Origin: Shimia gijangensis
GTDB lineage: Bacteria > Pseudomonadota > Alphaproteobacteria > Rhodobacterales > Rhodobacteraceae
NCBI RefSeq assembly: GCF_900142085.1
Contig: NZ_FQZQ01000002.1
Location: 237,283 to 301,282 of the forward strand
Reading direction: 5' to 3'
Length of the DNA: 64,000 nucleotides
Shown: one piece after another, positions 55,440-64,000 of the stretch
Layout of the letters: each line of letters starts with the position of its first letter
How positions within the stretch are numbered: the first letter of the stretch is position 1
Made by a program: the position numbers and the translations under genes
The notes under the pieces: generated by a model
Seen by the model: the letters and a program-made list of their open reading frames with translations, nothing else
The model's database searches: none
Told to the model about the DNA's origin: nothing

Positions 55440-56651
55440 TCAACTAAACAGTTGAATGAAAAGTTGCGTTATGATTGGGTTCGTCAATTCTACGACGAAG
55501 GCACCTATCAACGGGATTATCAAAAGAGCGCGAGGTGCTGCACCGTAGGATTTTTCAGCGGCTGAAATGTTCGCCAGCCCGGTGGACGTGACGCCAAGAA
55601 ACACTCCTACAAACCCAGATGCCATTGCCGCGCTTTCATAATCAGATCCCATTAACCTAAACAGGACAATGCCAGCAAATGCGACTGCCATTACTGTCTG
55701 GATTGCAAGAATTAGAAAGATTGCAGGCCCGACTGAGGCCAAAGTCCACAATTGCATTGTCATCAATGACATTACCAAAGCAAGGCCGATAGAGAGCTCG
55801 GAAATCAAAGCAAGACTTCTTGATTGGTTTGGTTTTGGAAACTTCAGCTTGCGAAACATAAGTGGCCCCAGATTAATGACCAGGATTCCGCCAATAAGAC
55901 ACGCAGCAAAGGTCGGAAGATTGAAGTTGACCTGATCTAGCAGATAGTGAATTCCTGTACCGATTCCAATTGTAAGAGCCATCGTAAGAATGGTGCGCAG
56001 CATACTGTCGTAAGATATCTCCACCTCTGTTTCAGAATGCGCGACACCAATACTCAAGACTGCATCCGTCTCAGGTGTTAACTTGTGGCGCTTTACCAAC
56101 CGTGAGGCAACTGGCCCTCCCAAAACCCCGCCAAGCACCATACCAACGGTGGCGAAAGCAATGCCGACCTCGCTGGCTGAGGCAATTCCATAGTCACTCT
56201 CAAAAACGGAAGCCCATGCAGCCGCAATTCCGGGGCCTCCAGCCATCGAAACAGAACCGCCCAGCAAGCCAATTAGAGGGTCTAAGCCCGCAGCATATGC
56301 AACAAGTCCTCCAACCCCATTTTGTAGGATCATGAATACTACGGCTGCGACTGCAAAAATGGCGAATAGTTTCCCGCCCTTACGCATGGTTTCAAATGTT
56401 GTCGACAGGCCAAGCGCCGTGAAAAAAACAATAAGAAGCTCAATTTGTAAATCTGCGGCGAATTCAAACTCAAAGCCGAAAGCAAGATAAATCAAACTGA
56501 ACAGTATCGAAACCGAAAGGCCTCCAATAATTGGATCCGGTATATTGAGCTTTCGAAGAATGCTGATTTTCGCGTTTGCATACTTTCCCAAATACAGCGC
56601 GAGAATGGCTATGATTATTGTCTGTCGGCCATCTATAGCTATCGGGTCCAA
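55440..56651 (-). CDS. gltS: Sodium/glutamate symporter
   Basis: A 403-residue inner-membrane carrier of the ESS family that takes up glutamate with sodium. Seen: IDGRQTIIIAILALYLGK at the start, PDPIIGGLSVSI, the glycine-rich re-entrant loops GLLGGSVSMAGGPGIAAAW and MASGFVGVFLGVTSTGLANISA, and PLIGAFVVELTNPIIT at the end. The family opens at IDGRQT, which places the start at a TTG (56651) with AAGGAA upstream; a longer frame to 56762 has an unlikely soluble lead. It stands alone. Confidence 0.9.
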   Translation of the reverse strand: MDPIAIDGRQTIIIAILALYLGKYANAKISILRKLNIPDPIIGGLSVSILFSLIYLAFGFEFEFAADLQIELLIVFFTALGLSTTFETMRKGGKLFAIFAVAAVVFMILQNGVGGLVAYAAGLDPLIGLLGGSVSMAGGPGIAAAWASVFESDYGIASASEVGIAFATVGMVLGGVLGGPVASRLVKRHKLTPETDAVLSIGVAHSETEVEISYDSMLRTILTMALTIGIGTGIHYLLDQVNFNLPTFAACLIGGILVINLGPLMFRKLKFPKPNQSRSLALISELSIGLALVMSLMTMQLWTLASVGPAIFLILAIQTVMAVAFAGIVLFRLMGSDYESAAMASGFVGVFLGVTSTGLANISAAEKSYGAAPRALLIIPLIGAFVVELTNPIITQLFIQLFS

Positions 56652-57030
56652 TTCTGTTTCCTTCCGTAATGACCAACTCTGCTCGCAAAGGAAACCTGAG
56701 CAGCACCTTAATGCCACAAGAGGCGCGTAAATCCCGACACCCGTAGTCGCCGGCCAATCCAAGATACTGTGGATTTCCCCTTAACACAGTATGAATTCAG
56801 TGGTTCTGCCAAGTCAATAGAGTCATCTACGTTGGCGGAGTTTGGAAATCCTCCGGCTCCGGAAATCATCATACCAATGGAACCAAGGCCGATCATGCAC
56901 TAACAATCAACTTGGACCCGTCAGATTGGCCTGCTCAACATGTCCGTTTTGCAGAACTTTACTGACATTTAACCGCTTCGCATTATCGGCAAGATTGTCC
57001 CGTACCGCTGACTTTTATTCCGTTCTTACA
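56652..57030. other. Gene-free stretch upstream of gltS
   Basis: About 380 bases with no recognisable gene. A 62-codon minus-strand frame (56708-56896) has no family I know and no ribosome site; the promoter of gltS must lie here. Confidence 0.4.
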
Positions 57031-57453
57031 CTAAATCATATGCCGTGCCCGTGCGCCGCGTTCGATGCCGGCGGCGTGTAGGCGGTCGATGTGCAACTCA
57101 TAACGCATTTCTTCTAGCAAGCGCAGTTCTGGTTCCGCCAGTGACCCATCCGCAGCAGCCACGTCACAGGCCAGTGCATAGGCGGTTTCGTTCAACCGTG
57201 TGGGCAGGCTTTCGCGGATCAGACCAAACAAAGCGGCAAGACCGTCTTCTTGTTCGAACAGGTCAAACACGATCTGAGACACGGTTTGCATACGATCAAT
57301 ATCAAAATCGGCAAAAACTGGCAGGTTGTTTACTGCAGATTGAATCTTAACCAGTTCGGCGGTGCGAATGTTCTCATCCGAGGCCGAAATGGCGACCATG
57401 ACGGCCACAAGACAGTCCTGTGGGGTCAACGGGTGGGCAATATCCTGAGACAC
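57031..57453 (-). CDS. TerB-like domain protein
   Basis: A 140-residue acidic helical protein with the pattern of the TerB/DjlA-type domain: LVAVMVAISASDENIRTAELVKIQ and ALACDVAAADGSLAEPELRLLEEM, two half-repeats with D-x-x and D-G-x-L-x-x-x-E metal-binding loops. TerB proteins are linked with tellurite tolerance and membrane stress but often stand alone, as here. Divergent from lysS. Confidence 0.8.
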   Translation of the reverse strand: MSQDIAHPLTPQDCLVAVMVAISASDENIRTAELVKIQSAVNNLPVFADFDIDRMQTVSQIVFDLFEQEDGLAALFGLIRESLPTRLNETAYALACDVAAADGSLAEPELRLLEEMRYELHIDRLHAAGIERGARARHMI

Positions 57454-57535
57454 GGGCGAAATTCCTTAATAAAGCTCTGTTGCAGTGCAGAATATTGACT
57501 GATCGGCCCATGAGCAATAGGTAGCCTCGGATTAG

Positions 57536-57553
57536 GGGTGCAATATGGCACCC
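57536..57553. promoter_or_regulatory. Inverted repeat upstream of lysS
   Basis: GGGTGC-AATATG-GCACCC, a perfect 6-6-6 inverted repeat 19 bases before the lysS start. It could be an operator or a leader hairpin near the ribosome site. Confidence 0.35.
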
Positions 57554-57572
57554 GAAACACCCGGAGATAGAC

Positions 57573-59216
57573 ATGTCTGAACTGCGCGACGCTGCACTGG
57601 TTTCAAAAGCCTGGCCCTTTGAAGAGGCACGCCGGGTGTTGAAACGCTATCAAAAGCAGCCGCCTGAGAAGGGATATGTGCTGTTTGAGACCGGCTATGG
57701 TCCCTCCGGGTTGCCGCATATTGGCACCTTCGGCGAAGTTGCGCGCACCACGATGATCAAAACCGCATTTGAGCTAATTTCGGACATTCCGACCAAGCTG
57801 ATCTGTTTTTCGGATGATCTGGACGGGATGCGCAAGGTGCCGGGCAATGTGCCAAACTCAGAAAGCCTGACTGAGCATCTGCAATTGCCGCTGACGAAAG
57901 TGCCCGATCCCTTTGGCACACACGAAAGCTTTGGCCATCACAACAACGCCATGCTGCGCCGGTTTCTGGATACGTTTGGGTTTGAGTATGATTTCTACTC
58001 GGCCACTGAGTTTTATGGCTCGGGGGCATTTGATGAGGTGCTGAAGCGCGCGGTTGAGAAATACGATGACATCATGGAAGTGATGCTGGCGTCTTTGCGC
58101 GAAGAGCGTCGCCAGACCTATTCGATTTTCCTGCCGATCCACCCGGAAACCGGACGTGTTCTTTATGTGCCGATGAAAGAGGTCAACGCGGCCGATCATA
58201 CGATCACCTTTGATGATGAGGACGGCAAGGAATGGACCCTGCTGGTCACCGGCGGCAATGTGAAATTGCAGTGGAAGCCGGACTTTGGCGCGCGCTGGGC
58301 GGCGCTGGAAGTTGACTTTGAAATGTACGGCAAAGACCACAGCACCAATACGCCGATCTATGACAAGATCTGCCGCATCCTTGGCTGGCGTGCGCCTGAG
58401 CATTTCACCTATGAGCTTTTCCTCGATGAAAACGGGCAGAAGATCTCCAAGACATCCGGTAATGGCGTGTCGATCGACCAGTGGCTGACTTATGCCTCGA
58501 CCGAGAGTCTGGCGTACTTCATGTATCAAAAGCCAAAGACCGCCAAACGGATGCATTTTGATGTGATCCCCAAGGCGGTGGACGAGTATCATCAGCAATT
58601 GCGGGCCTATCACGGGCAGGACCTGAAGGCGCAGTTGAACAACCCGGTGTGGCACATCCATGGCGGCAATGTTCCTCAATCGGATATGGTGGTGCCATTT
58701 GCGATGCTGTTGAATATTGCGTCAGTGTCAAACGCGGAAGACAAGGAAACCTTGTGGGGCTTTATCAATAAGTATGCCCCCGATGCGACCGCCGAAACCC
58801 ATCCGGGACTGGATGCAGCGGCAGGCCACGCGGTGCGCTATTTCCACGACTTTGTGAAGCCTGCCAAGACTTACCGCGCCCCCAACGATCAGGAACGCAA
58901 GGCGTTGCAAGACTTGGCGGATGCGTTGAAAACCCAAGAGGCAGCGCTGGCGGCGATTGCGGCAAAAAATGCGATGATGGGCAATGATGACCCACTTCCA
59001 CAAGCGGATTTTAGCAGTGACGAATTCCTGCAATCGGTGGTTTTTGCCATCGGTAAGAACAACGGTTTTGAGCCGCTGCGCGATTGGTTCACGGCAATTT
59101 ACGAAGTGCTTTTGGGTGCGTCGCAAGGTCCGCGCTTTGGTGGTTTTATTGCCCTTTACGGTGTTACCGAAACCATCGCGTTGATTGATCAGGCATTGGC
59201 GGGCGATTTGGTTTGA
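57573..59216 (+). CDS. lysS: Lysyl-tRNA synthetase, class I (archaeal type)
   Basis: Charges tRNA-Lys using a class I Rossmann fold rather than the class II fold of most bacteria; alphaproteobacteria commonly have this form. Seen: [12 protein letters not shown] with the HIGH-like motif (residues 49-52), [16 protein letters not shown], the [12 protein letters not shown] pocket, and the KMSKS-like [10 protein letters not shown] (290-298). 547 residues, normal length. ATG 57573 follows GGAG. Confidence 0.96.
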   Translation: MSELRDAALVSKAWPFEEARRVLKRYQKQPPEKGYVLFETGYGPSGLPHIGTFGEVARTTMIKTAFELISDIPTKLICFSDDLDGMRKVPGNVPNSESLTEHLQLPLTKVPDPFGTHESFGHHNNAMLRRFLDTFGFEYDFYSATEFYGSGAFDEVLKRAVEKYDDIMEVMLASLREERRQTYSIFLPIHPETGRVLYVPMKEVNAADHTITFDDEDGKEWTLLVTGGNVKLQWKPDFGARWAALEVDFEMYGKDHSTNTPIYDKICRILGWRAPEHFTYELFLDENGQKISKTSGNGVSIDQWLTYASTESLAYFMYQKPKTAKRMHFDVIPKAVDEYHQQLRAYHGQDLKAQLNNPVWHIHGGNVPQSDMVVPFAMLLNIASVSNAEDKETLWGFINKYAPDATAETHPGLDAAAGHAVRYFHDFVKPAKTYRAPNDQERKALQDLADALKTQEAALAAIAAKNAMMGNDDPLPQADFSSDEFLQSVVFAIGKNNGFEPLRDWFTAIYEVLLGASQGPRFGGFIALYGVTETIALIDQALAGDLV

Positions 59217-59247
59217 CGCCCCTTAGGTTGTGCCCCAATCATGGGGC

Positions 59248-59982
59248 ATGACCACTGGATATGAACCGCTCAATACGTTGAAGCCCATCGGTCCGGATAT
59301 CTGGATCGTGGACGGTCCGGCGATCCGGTTTTATGGCATGCCGTTTTCCACACGAATGACGGTGGTGCGGCTGGCCAATGGGGACATCTGGCTGCATTCC
59401 CCGACCGTTTTCGACAGGGCTTTGGCGGATCAAATCCAAGCGCTGGGTCCGGTTCGACATCTGATCGCGCCGAACTGGATACACTATGCCCATATTGCGG
59501 ATTGGCAGGCCGCTTTCCCCGACACCGTGGCCTGGGCGGCTCCGGGGGTGGAAGAGCGGGCAGAGACACGCAAGATTGAGATGCAGATAGACTATGATCT
59601 GAAGCTCGATAAGTCGGAAAAGCCGTGGCGCGCAGAGATCAAACAGATGGTGGTGCAGGGCAGCCGTATTCACCATGAGGCGGTTTTCTTTCACGTGGCA
59701 TCGCGCACCCTGATCCTGACGGACCTCATCGAAAACTTTGAGCGTGAAAATCTGCCGTGGTGGATGCGTCTGTTTGCCGGACCTGCCAGGATCATGGATC
59801 CGGACGGGCAGATGCCACGGGACATGCGCATGACCTTTAGAGGCAACATGCCCAAGCTGCGTGCTGCAGTCGAGCGCATGATCGGCTGGCAGCCAGAGCG
59901 CATCATTCTGGCGCATGGGCGTTGGTATAACACCGATGCCGAGGCCGAGTTGCGCCGGGCTTTTCGGTTTGTGTTGAAGTGA
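59248..59982 (+). CDS. DUF4336 protein, MBL-like fold
   Basis: A 244-residue protein: LKPIGPDIWIVDGPAIRFYGMPFSTRMTVVRL, IWLHSPTVFD, HLIAPNWIHYAHIADW and RIILAHGRWYNTDAEAELRRAF. This is the DUF4336 pattern, a relative of metallo-beta-lactamase-fold proteins that lacks the HxHxDH signature. Function unknown. ATG 59248 is preferred over the GTG at 59230. Same strand as lysS, 31 bases after it. Confidence 0.8.
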   Translation: MTTGYEPLNTLKPIGPDIWIVDGPAIRFYGMPFSTRMTVVRLANGDIWLHSPTVFDRALADQIQALGPVRHLIAPNWIHYAHIADWQAAFPDTVAWAAPGVEERAETRKIEMQIDYDLKLDKSEKPWRAEIKQMVVQGSRIHHEAVFFHVASRTLILTDLIENFERENLPWWMRLFAGPARIMDPDGQMPRDMRMTFRGNMPKLRAAVERMIGWQPERIILAHGRWYNTDAEAELRRAFRFVLK

Positions 59983-60448
59983 TCTTCGCTCACTGCCAAT
60001 GCCTGATACCCCCACCCAACCGTCACGGTGCTGTCGCAGGCCGTTAAGACCCAGTTGATATTTCCCTCCCAACGAGGCGCGGCCCAATTTGGGCGTTGTG
60101 GAAAGGGTTATCATGAACAAGGCGATTACGGATGGCCGTAATGATCAAATAATAACAATAGCTTAGAAGATTTGCGTCTCGCTGTGATCCAATCTCGTCG
60201 CAATCTTGGGTTTCAGCCACCCCGAAAAAAAGTTTTTCAGCGAATGTCCCGAAATTAGAGCGGCTTACCGCATGTATCACAGCGTAATTATGTATGTATC
60301 ACAGTATGTTAGCTGGAAAAATAGGTTGCGAGGCGTGTGTGTGATCTCTAGTTTTGCCCATGCCACCGCATCCATCTGAGGGCTGGTGGCACCGGGTAAT
60401 AGATTTGACGGTCTTCCCCGGCGCCCTCCATTTCAAAGGAGATCAGCC
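59983..60448. other. Junction region before the mobile element
   Basis: No gene or tRNA recognised in 466 bases. It contains the paired GTATCAC sites described separately and is likely to include the element's left boundary or the promoter of the HTH gene. Confidence 0.4.
60272..60304. promoter_or_regulatory. Tandem ATGTATCACAG sites
   Basis: ATGTATCACAG occurs at 60272-60282 and again at 60294-60304, 22 bases apart, that is two helical turns on the same face. The core recurs as an inverted repeat at 63273-63295. Candidate operator for an element-encoded regulator. Confidence 0.6.
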
Positions 60449-60652
60449 ATGGCTGACAAACTAAAGCTATTGAAGGAGGACGAAGTGGTCAAGGAGTACC
60501 CCGGCCTCTTCGCGCCATCGACGTTAGCGAACTGGCGGCACCGCAATCAGGGGCCTGCATACGTTCGGATCGGCAGCAACATCCGCTACCGCCCAGAAGA
60601 CATCGAGGCTTGGATTTTGTCTGGCCGTGTCGATCCAGAGGCTGCGGCCTGA
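60449..60652 (+). CDS. AlpA/excisionase-like helix-turn-helix protein
   Basis: A 67-residue DNA-binding protein of the MerR-like AlpA/Xis group: LLKEDEVVKEYPGLFAPSTLANWRHRNQGPAYVRIG followed by NIRYRPEDIEAWI, the usual helix-turn-helix and wing. Such proteins control excision or expression in integrative elements and P4-like satellites. AAAGGAG 6 bases before ATG 60449 sets the start. First gene of the element segment. Confidence 0.85.
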   Translation: MADKLKLLKEDEVVKEYPGLFAPSTLANWRHRNQGPAYVRIGSNIRYRPEDIEAWILSGRVDPEAAA

Positions 60653-60752
60653 TCCCTTCCATTTACGCCCGATGAAATGCAGAAGACCCAGCCGTTTCCG
60701 ACTGGGCCTCGTATAAGCACTCATGTTCGGGCAAGAACCGAAAGTGTACATC

Positions 60753-61229
60753 ATGAATACACCTACATCTTGTGACGCGCAAGAGCGTCACCTCAAGGCC
60801 TGCGGCATCTGCGGGGTTGAGTTCACCACCTCGTTCGAGGAGGTCAACATCTGTAGAGATTGCAGTCTGCCGATGATCCAGTTCAACAAAGTCGATCTGC
60901 GCAGGCTGGAGGAGCTGACCAACAACAAGCACCAGAGCGCGGTCGCCTTGGCCTTTCACCTCGACGAGAAACACGCCACCCGCATGATCCCTGCGCCGTC
61001 TGGGGTTACCGTGCTGGAGGCGCTGGAGGGGGAGATCGACGAGACGCCCCTGATCGCGTGGGCGGGCACAGCCGACGCCGAGGCCGAGTGGTATCCGGTA
61101 ACGCCCTTCGGGCAGGTCATTGGCGACTACACCATCCAGATGCCCTCTGGACGCTGCTACGCGTCCAATCGCGGCATGTTGGACCGTGACGCGGCGGTGA
61201 AGCACTTGCTGGAAGGCGGTGCCCAATGA
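60753..61229 (+). CDS. Element protein with a zinc-ribbon-like motif
   Basis: A 158-residue protein I do not recognise. Near the N-terminus CGICGVEF and CRDC form a CxxC...CxxC pattern that could bind zinc; the rest is acidic with GQVIGDYTIQMPSGRCYASNRG. The start may be ATG 60723 or 60753; neither has a strong ribosome site. It overlaps the next small gene by ATGA, so it is part of the element operon ahead of the RepA-like ATPase. Confidence 0.6.
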   Translation: MNTPTSCDAQERHLKACGICGVEFTTSFEEVNICRDCSLPMIQFNKVDLRRLEELTNNKHQSAVALAFHLDEKHATRMIPAPSGVTVLEALEGEIDETPLIAWAGTADAEAEWYPVTPFGQVIGDYTIQMPSGRCYASNRGMLDRDAAVKHLLEGGAQ

Positions 61230-61411
61230 CCCCCGAACAGAGCCAGAAGGTTGAAGAGTACGTCCTCGCCATGCGCGAAATACCCAAGCAGGATCGCATC
61301 CTCTTGCAGCTGACGGCGATGGAAGTGACCATCGAGAGCACCACCGATCTGTTCGACTTCGAACAGTCGGTGCGGCAGTTATGCAAAAAGTCCGGCGGGG
61401 GTGGCGCATGA
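61226..61411 (+). CDS. Small element protein
   Basis: A 61-residue protein (MTPEQSQKVEEYVLAMREIP...LCKKSGGGGA), mainly helical, with no family I recognise. It is coupled by ATGA overlaps to the gene before and the ATPase gene after, which supports that it is translated. Confidence 0.65.
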   Translation: MTPEQSQKVEEYVLAMREIPKQDRILLQLTAMEVTIESTTDLFDFEQSVRQLCKKSGGGGA

Positions 61412-62934
61412 CCTATGAAGAATTGGTCGCGTACGGCCTGCCGGATCGCAAAGACCTTTCCAAAGACGCGCTGGACGGGATCAACAAGCTGGTCGGGGAC
61501 ACTCCCCGACTGGCCGAGGCCCTGACCGCCACCCTGGTCTCGTCGCCAATGGAGTGCGTCATCAGCGTGGCCCACGAGTGCGCCAAGGCGGGGCTGGCAT
61601 ATGAGCAGTATGCGTGGGTCTTGATGCACAGCGACGCCAGCCGTGGCTGGATGGGGCGCTGGGGGAGATACGGTAGCGCCGAGTATACGGTCGGCCTTAT
61701 GGCGCGGGGATGGGTCGAGAAGGAGAGCCTCGCCCTGTTCAGGGCCGAACCCCTCGGCGCGGACTTCATGGACCGCGATATCGCGCCGCCCGAAATGCTC
61801 GTGCAGGGCATGATCCCAATCGCCCCGTTTGGCATGGTAGGCGCGGGCGGGGCATCCAAGACCACCCTCGCCATCAAGATGGGCCTGCACGTCATCACAG
61901 GGCGTCCCCTGTGGGGCCAGAGCGTCATGCGGACAGGCCCCGTCGTCATGGTCACCAAAGAGGACACACGCGACGAGTTCAACTACCGCCTTCAGCAGAT
62001 TATCAAGCAGGACGCCGATCCGTTCCTGCCCCATGAGCGGGCGCAGATCATGAAGGGCTTCTATCTGGAGGATTTGAGCGGCGTCATCGGGCGGGGGCGC
62101 TTCGTTGAAATGCAAAGTGACAACGTCACCGAGACCGACGTCGTCGGCGATCTGATCGATACCTACAAGAAGATCAAACCCGCCCTGCTGTGGATCGACC
62201 CCGCCGTCTACTTCGGACCCGGCGAGCGGTACGTCAACGATGGCGAGGCCGCGCTGATGAACGCCTGCCGGAAGATCGCAACGGCGCTGGGGTGCGCCGT
62301 GGGCGTGATCCACCACGTCTCGCAGGCCGTGGCCCGCTCGGGCACCTCTGACGCCCACGCAGGGCGCGGAGGGACGGCCTTCGGCGACAACGCGCGCGGC
62401 ATGATGGTCCTGCACCCCCGCCAGAAAGTCGCCGATCCGATGAAATATCTGCCGCCAGATATTTCAGAGATGGACGTCAACTCGGGGCGCATCACCCAGA
62501 TCGAAGTCGTCAAGCTGTCCCACGGACAGCCCGTGCGTGACACACTCTTCGCCAAGCGCCACGATAAACTGCCCTTCAGGCTCGACCTGATCCGAGGGCC
62601 ACGCACGGCGCAGACGCCCGAAGAGGCCGAAGAGCAGCGGCTGGCAACCGCCGAAGAGCGGCACGAGGTGTTCTTCAAACACTACGTGCGCGCCGTCAAA
62701 CGCGCCGAGGACGCAGGCGAGCGCCTGTCCAAGACGGGCGTCAAAGGTCTCGACCCTCGGCCCGTCTTCGGCGGGAAAGCACTGCCCAAAAATGACGTCA
62801 CTGGCGTCCTCGATATGATGATCGACAGAGGCTATCTGGAGTACGTCAGAAGCGACGCTGGCGGGCAACCCAAGCACTTGGTCACAACGGCGCTCGGATT
62901 GGAGAAATTTATCAGTCTGAGGGTGGTCGAATAG
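61408..62934 (+). CDS. RepA-like AAA ATPase / helicase
   Basis: A 508-residue protein with a RecA-fold ATPase of the RepA/AAA_25 type: Walker A VGAGGASKTTLAIKM (around residues 145-160), VVMVTKEDTRDEF, Walker B ALLWIDPAVYFGPG, a downstream GVIHHVSQAV and GGTAFGDNARGMMVL motif typical of hexameric plasmid replicative helicases. The C-terminal ~120 residues carry a winged-helix-like region. It likely drives replication of the element. ATG 61408 overlaps the previous stop; an upstream ATG at 61381 is possible. A repeat-rich region follows, suiting an origin. Confidence 0.85.
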   Translation: MTYEELVAYGLPDRKDLSKDALDGINKLVGDTPRLAEALTATLVSSPMECVISVAHECAKAGLAYEQYAWVLMHSDASRGWMGRWGRYGSAEYTVGLMARGWVEKESLALFRAEPLGADFMDRDIAPPEMLVQGMIPIAPFGMVGAGGASKTTLAIKMGLHVITGRPLWGQSVMRTGPVVMVTKEDTRDEFNYRLQQIIKQDADPFLPHERAQIMKGFYLEDLSGVIGRGRFVEMQSDNVTETDVVGDLIDTYKKIKPALLWIDPAVYFGPGERYVNDGEAALMNACRKIATALGCAVGVIHHVSQAVARSGTSDAHAGRGGTAFGDNARGMMVLHPRQKVADPMKYLPPDISEMDVNSGRITQIEVVKLSHGQPVRDTLFAKRHDKLPFRLDLIRGPRTAQTPEEAEEQRLATAEERHEVFFKHYVRAVKRAEDAGERLSKTGVKGLDPRPVFGGKALPKNDVTGVLDMMIDRGYLEYVRSDAGGQPKHLVTTALGLEKFISLRVVE

Positions 62935-62942
62935 GGCGTTTT

Positions 62943-63250
62943 TGGCGGGGGGTCCGAACTTAGCGTTTTTTGGCAAAAACCCTTTATTTTTATGGCTCTG
63001 GCGGGGTTTGACCGCAAAACGCCTCCCCTAGTATGTGTGGGGGAGAGGAGCAGACCCCTTACGGGGAGCGGGCGATACCCCCGCCCCCCTACGTCCCCGA
63101 CATAAAAGAGACTAACCCCCGTCGGACCCTTCAGACCCCCCGCCAAAGGGTTGAAAGTAAAAGGTTTTAGGGTCCGAACTTCCATCTTCGAACCCCCGCC
63201 AACGATGTTCGGACCCAAATTCCCCCCGCCAGCGCCAGAAAGCCCCGCCA
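62943..63250. repeat. Iteron-like repeat region, candidate origin
   Basis: CCCCGCCA occurs four times on the + strand (63138, 63194, 63224, 63243) and twice inverted as TGGCGGGG (62943, 62999). The sequence GGTCCGAACTT occurs at 62951 and 63171, with its inverse GTTCGGACCC at 63207. Composite units of GTYCGGACCC-like sequence next to CCCCGCCA appear around 62943-62960 (inverted), 63121-63145 and 63207-63231. It lies directly after the RepA-like gene and contains no convincing gene, so an origin of replication is the leading guess. Confidence 0.55.
63170..63216. repeat. Hairpin-forming inverted repeat in the iteron region
   Basis: GGGTCCGAAC (63170-63179) and GTTCGGACCC (63207-63216) are perfect 10-base complements across 27 bases. 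Confidence 0.6.
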
Positions 63251-63272
63251 GAAAAGCCCGTCAGAAGAGGGC

Positions 63273-63295
63273 TGTGATACGCTAAGTGTATCACA
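63273..63295. promoter_or_regulatory. Palindrome TGTGATAC-N7-GTATCACA
   Basis: A perfect 8-7-8 inverted repeat whose arm is the same core as the tandem GTATCAC sites at 60272-60304. Probably bound by the same protein. Confidence 0.6.
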
Positions 63296-63480
63296 TCATT
63301 AGAGAAATTTGTTTTTGGCAAGAGTAAGGTCAGCTAAGCTAATGTCATTCTGAGTGTTGGCCCAAAATAACATGACAGTCGATTGAACGGCAGTAGGGGT
63401 CGTGAATGAGATGCACAGACCACCCTCGCGCACGTGGAGGGCTGGCGCGCTGCTAACAGGAATGAAACAGGGGGTGAAAT

Positions 63481-63807
63481 TTGCGGTTCAAGAAAGGCCA
63501 GTCGGGCAATCCACGTGGACGGCCAGCCATGTCCAAAGAGGTTCGAGACGCTATTCAGGCCAACGGTGAAGTCGCCGTGCGAAGAATGAGCGACCTGCTC
63601 AATGATGATGCGGCCTGGGGGCCAGACGGATGGCTCAAGCCCGTCGTGCAAATCAAGTTGCTGGCGATCGCTCACGAACGCGCTTTCGGGCGGGCAGGGG
63701 CTGTGTCGCTCAATCAGCAAATTGTGGTGGCTAAGCCAGGGGAGAATGTTGGGGGTAGGACTTCAAGGCAAGCGCGCCAGTTCGCGGCGCTTATTCCTAA
63801 GCAATAA
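63481..63807 (+). CDS. DUF5681-type protein
   Basis: A 108-residue basic protein opening with RFKKGQSGNPRGRPAMSKEVRDAI, the FKKGQSGNPRGRP signature of DUF5681, a family often found in phages and integrated elements beside packaging or replication genes. The rest (AVRRMSDLLNDDAAWGPDGWLKPV) is helical; function unknown. It starts at TTG 63481 with AGGGGGTG upstream. The stretch 63808-64000 that follows shows short basic coding-like frames but nothing I can assign. Confidence 0.75.
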   Translation: MRFKKGQSGNPRGRPAMSKEVRDAIQANGEVAVRRMSDLLNDDAAWGPDGWLKPVVQIKLLAIAHERAFGRAGAVSLNQQIVVAKPGENVGGRTSRQARQFAALIPKQ

Positions 63808-64000
63808 CGAGGTGGGTGACGTGTTCGTCCACGGCTCCGCGAACGCGTCACTAAGGGCGGGAAGCGGAAGTTCGCTTCGGCCAGCCTCAAGGTCTGGAAT
63901 GCGGACAAGGACGAAACCGCTGCCGCGGTATTGGCGCTTGTGGCGGGCGATGCGCGCTGATGCGAACGAGGTGGATTTTGCGAACTGACGAACCTGTCTG

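Noticed and set aside
59983..60300. tRNA gene as integration site of the element
   Set aside because: No cloverleaf, anticodon loop or CCA-type end could be found on either strand.
61117..62415. A 432-codon minus-strand frame opposite the RepA-like gene
   Set aside because: The + strand frame has Walker motifs and ATGA coupling; the opposite frame is a by-product of high G+C codon use.
62943..63295. CRISPR array
   Set aside because: The repeated units are short, in both orientations and unequally spaced, and no cas gene is present.

Overview
The window looks like chromosomal DNA of a marine alphaproteobacterium of the Rhodobacteraceae (Roseobacter group). This rests on gene content and protein style: glyS followed by a PEP-utilising enzyme, a class I (archaeal-type) lysyl-tRNA synthetase, an ilvC/Lrp pair, a UbiH-like hydroxylase, long FolB and FolP variants, and many ATGA-coupled genes. 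No search was run, so the genus is not claimed.

Layout. 1-9.2 kb: housekeeping genes on the + strand (3' part of glyS, a PPDK-like enzyme, a SleB-type cell wall hydrolase, folB-folP-glmM, a secreted PEBP-like protein). 9.2-25.7 kb: mixed metabolism and regulation (hemerythrin, EamA exporter, ilvC, two coupled AsnC/Lrp regulators with a class V aminotransferase, M50 protease plus UbiH-like hydroxylase, HAD phosphatase, GntR regulator, a glycosyltransferase with an N-terminal MshEN domain, carA, yqeY, then an Fe-alcohol dehydrogenase/PhyH dioxygenase pair divergent from a PhnT2-like ABC ATPase and an AraC regulator). 25.9-27.2 kb: a TviB/WbpA-like nucleotide-sugar dehydrogenase. 27.2-32.7 kb: a decaying island holding a 3' remnant of a binding protein, a permease with an amber codon, a frameshifted permease, an intact crotonase, a CoA ligase with its middle deleted, and a dead IS30-family element with recognisable terminal inverted repeats.

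33.0-43.9 kb: an exopolysaccharide locus. UDP-glucuronate decarboxylase, a GalE-like epimerase, a membrane glycosyltransferase and a GH26-type glycosidase form one tightly coupled operon ending in a strong terminator. It is flanked by a sulfatase-fold membrane protein with a C-terminal carbohydrate-binding-like region, a Sel1-repeat protein and a UDP-glucose dehydrogenase. UDP-glucose to UDP-glucuronate to UDP-xylose is fully covered.

43.9-54.8 kb: an accessory transport region. A minus-strand series runs from an MBL-fold hydrolase through a secreted protein, a 612-residue membrane protein, a LolD-like ATPase, an FtsX-like permease and a ZnuA-like binding protein to a porin and a broken DUF3604 gene. 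A divergent TetR gene with a palindrome in front of it, and an outer-membrane protein gene, sit beside it. Pairing an importer-type binding protein with an exporter-type ABC core is the most unusual arrangement here. 55.4-60.0 kb: gltS, a TerB-like gene, class I lysS and a DUF4336 gene. 60.3-64.0 kb: the start of a mobile element (AlpA-like HTH, small proteins, RepA-like AAA ATPase, DUF5681 protein) with repeated operator-like sites and an iteron-like repeat region; no integrase lies inside the window.

No tRNA, rRNA or CRISPR array was recognised.
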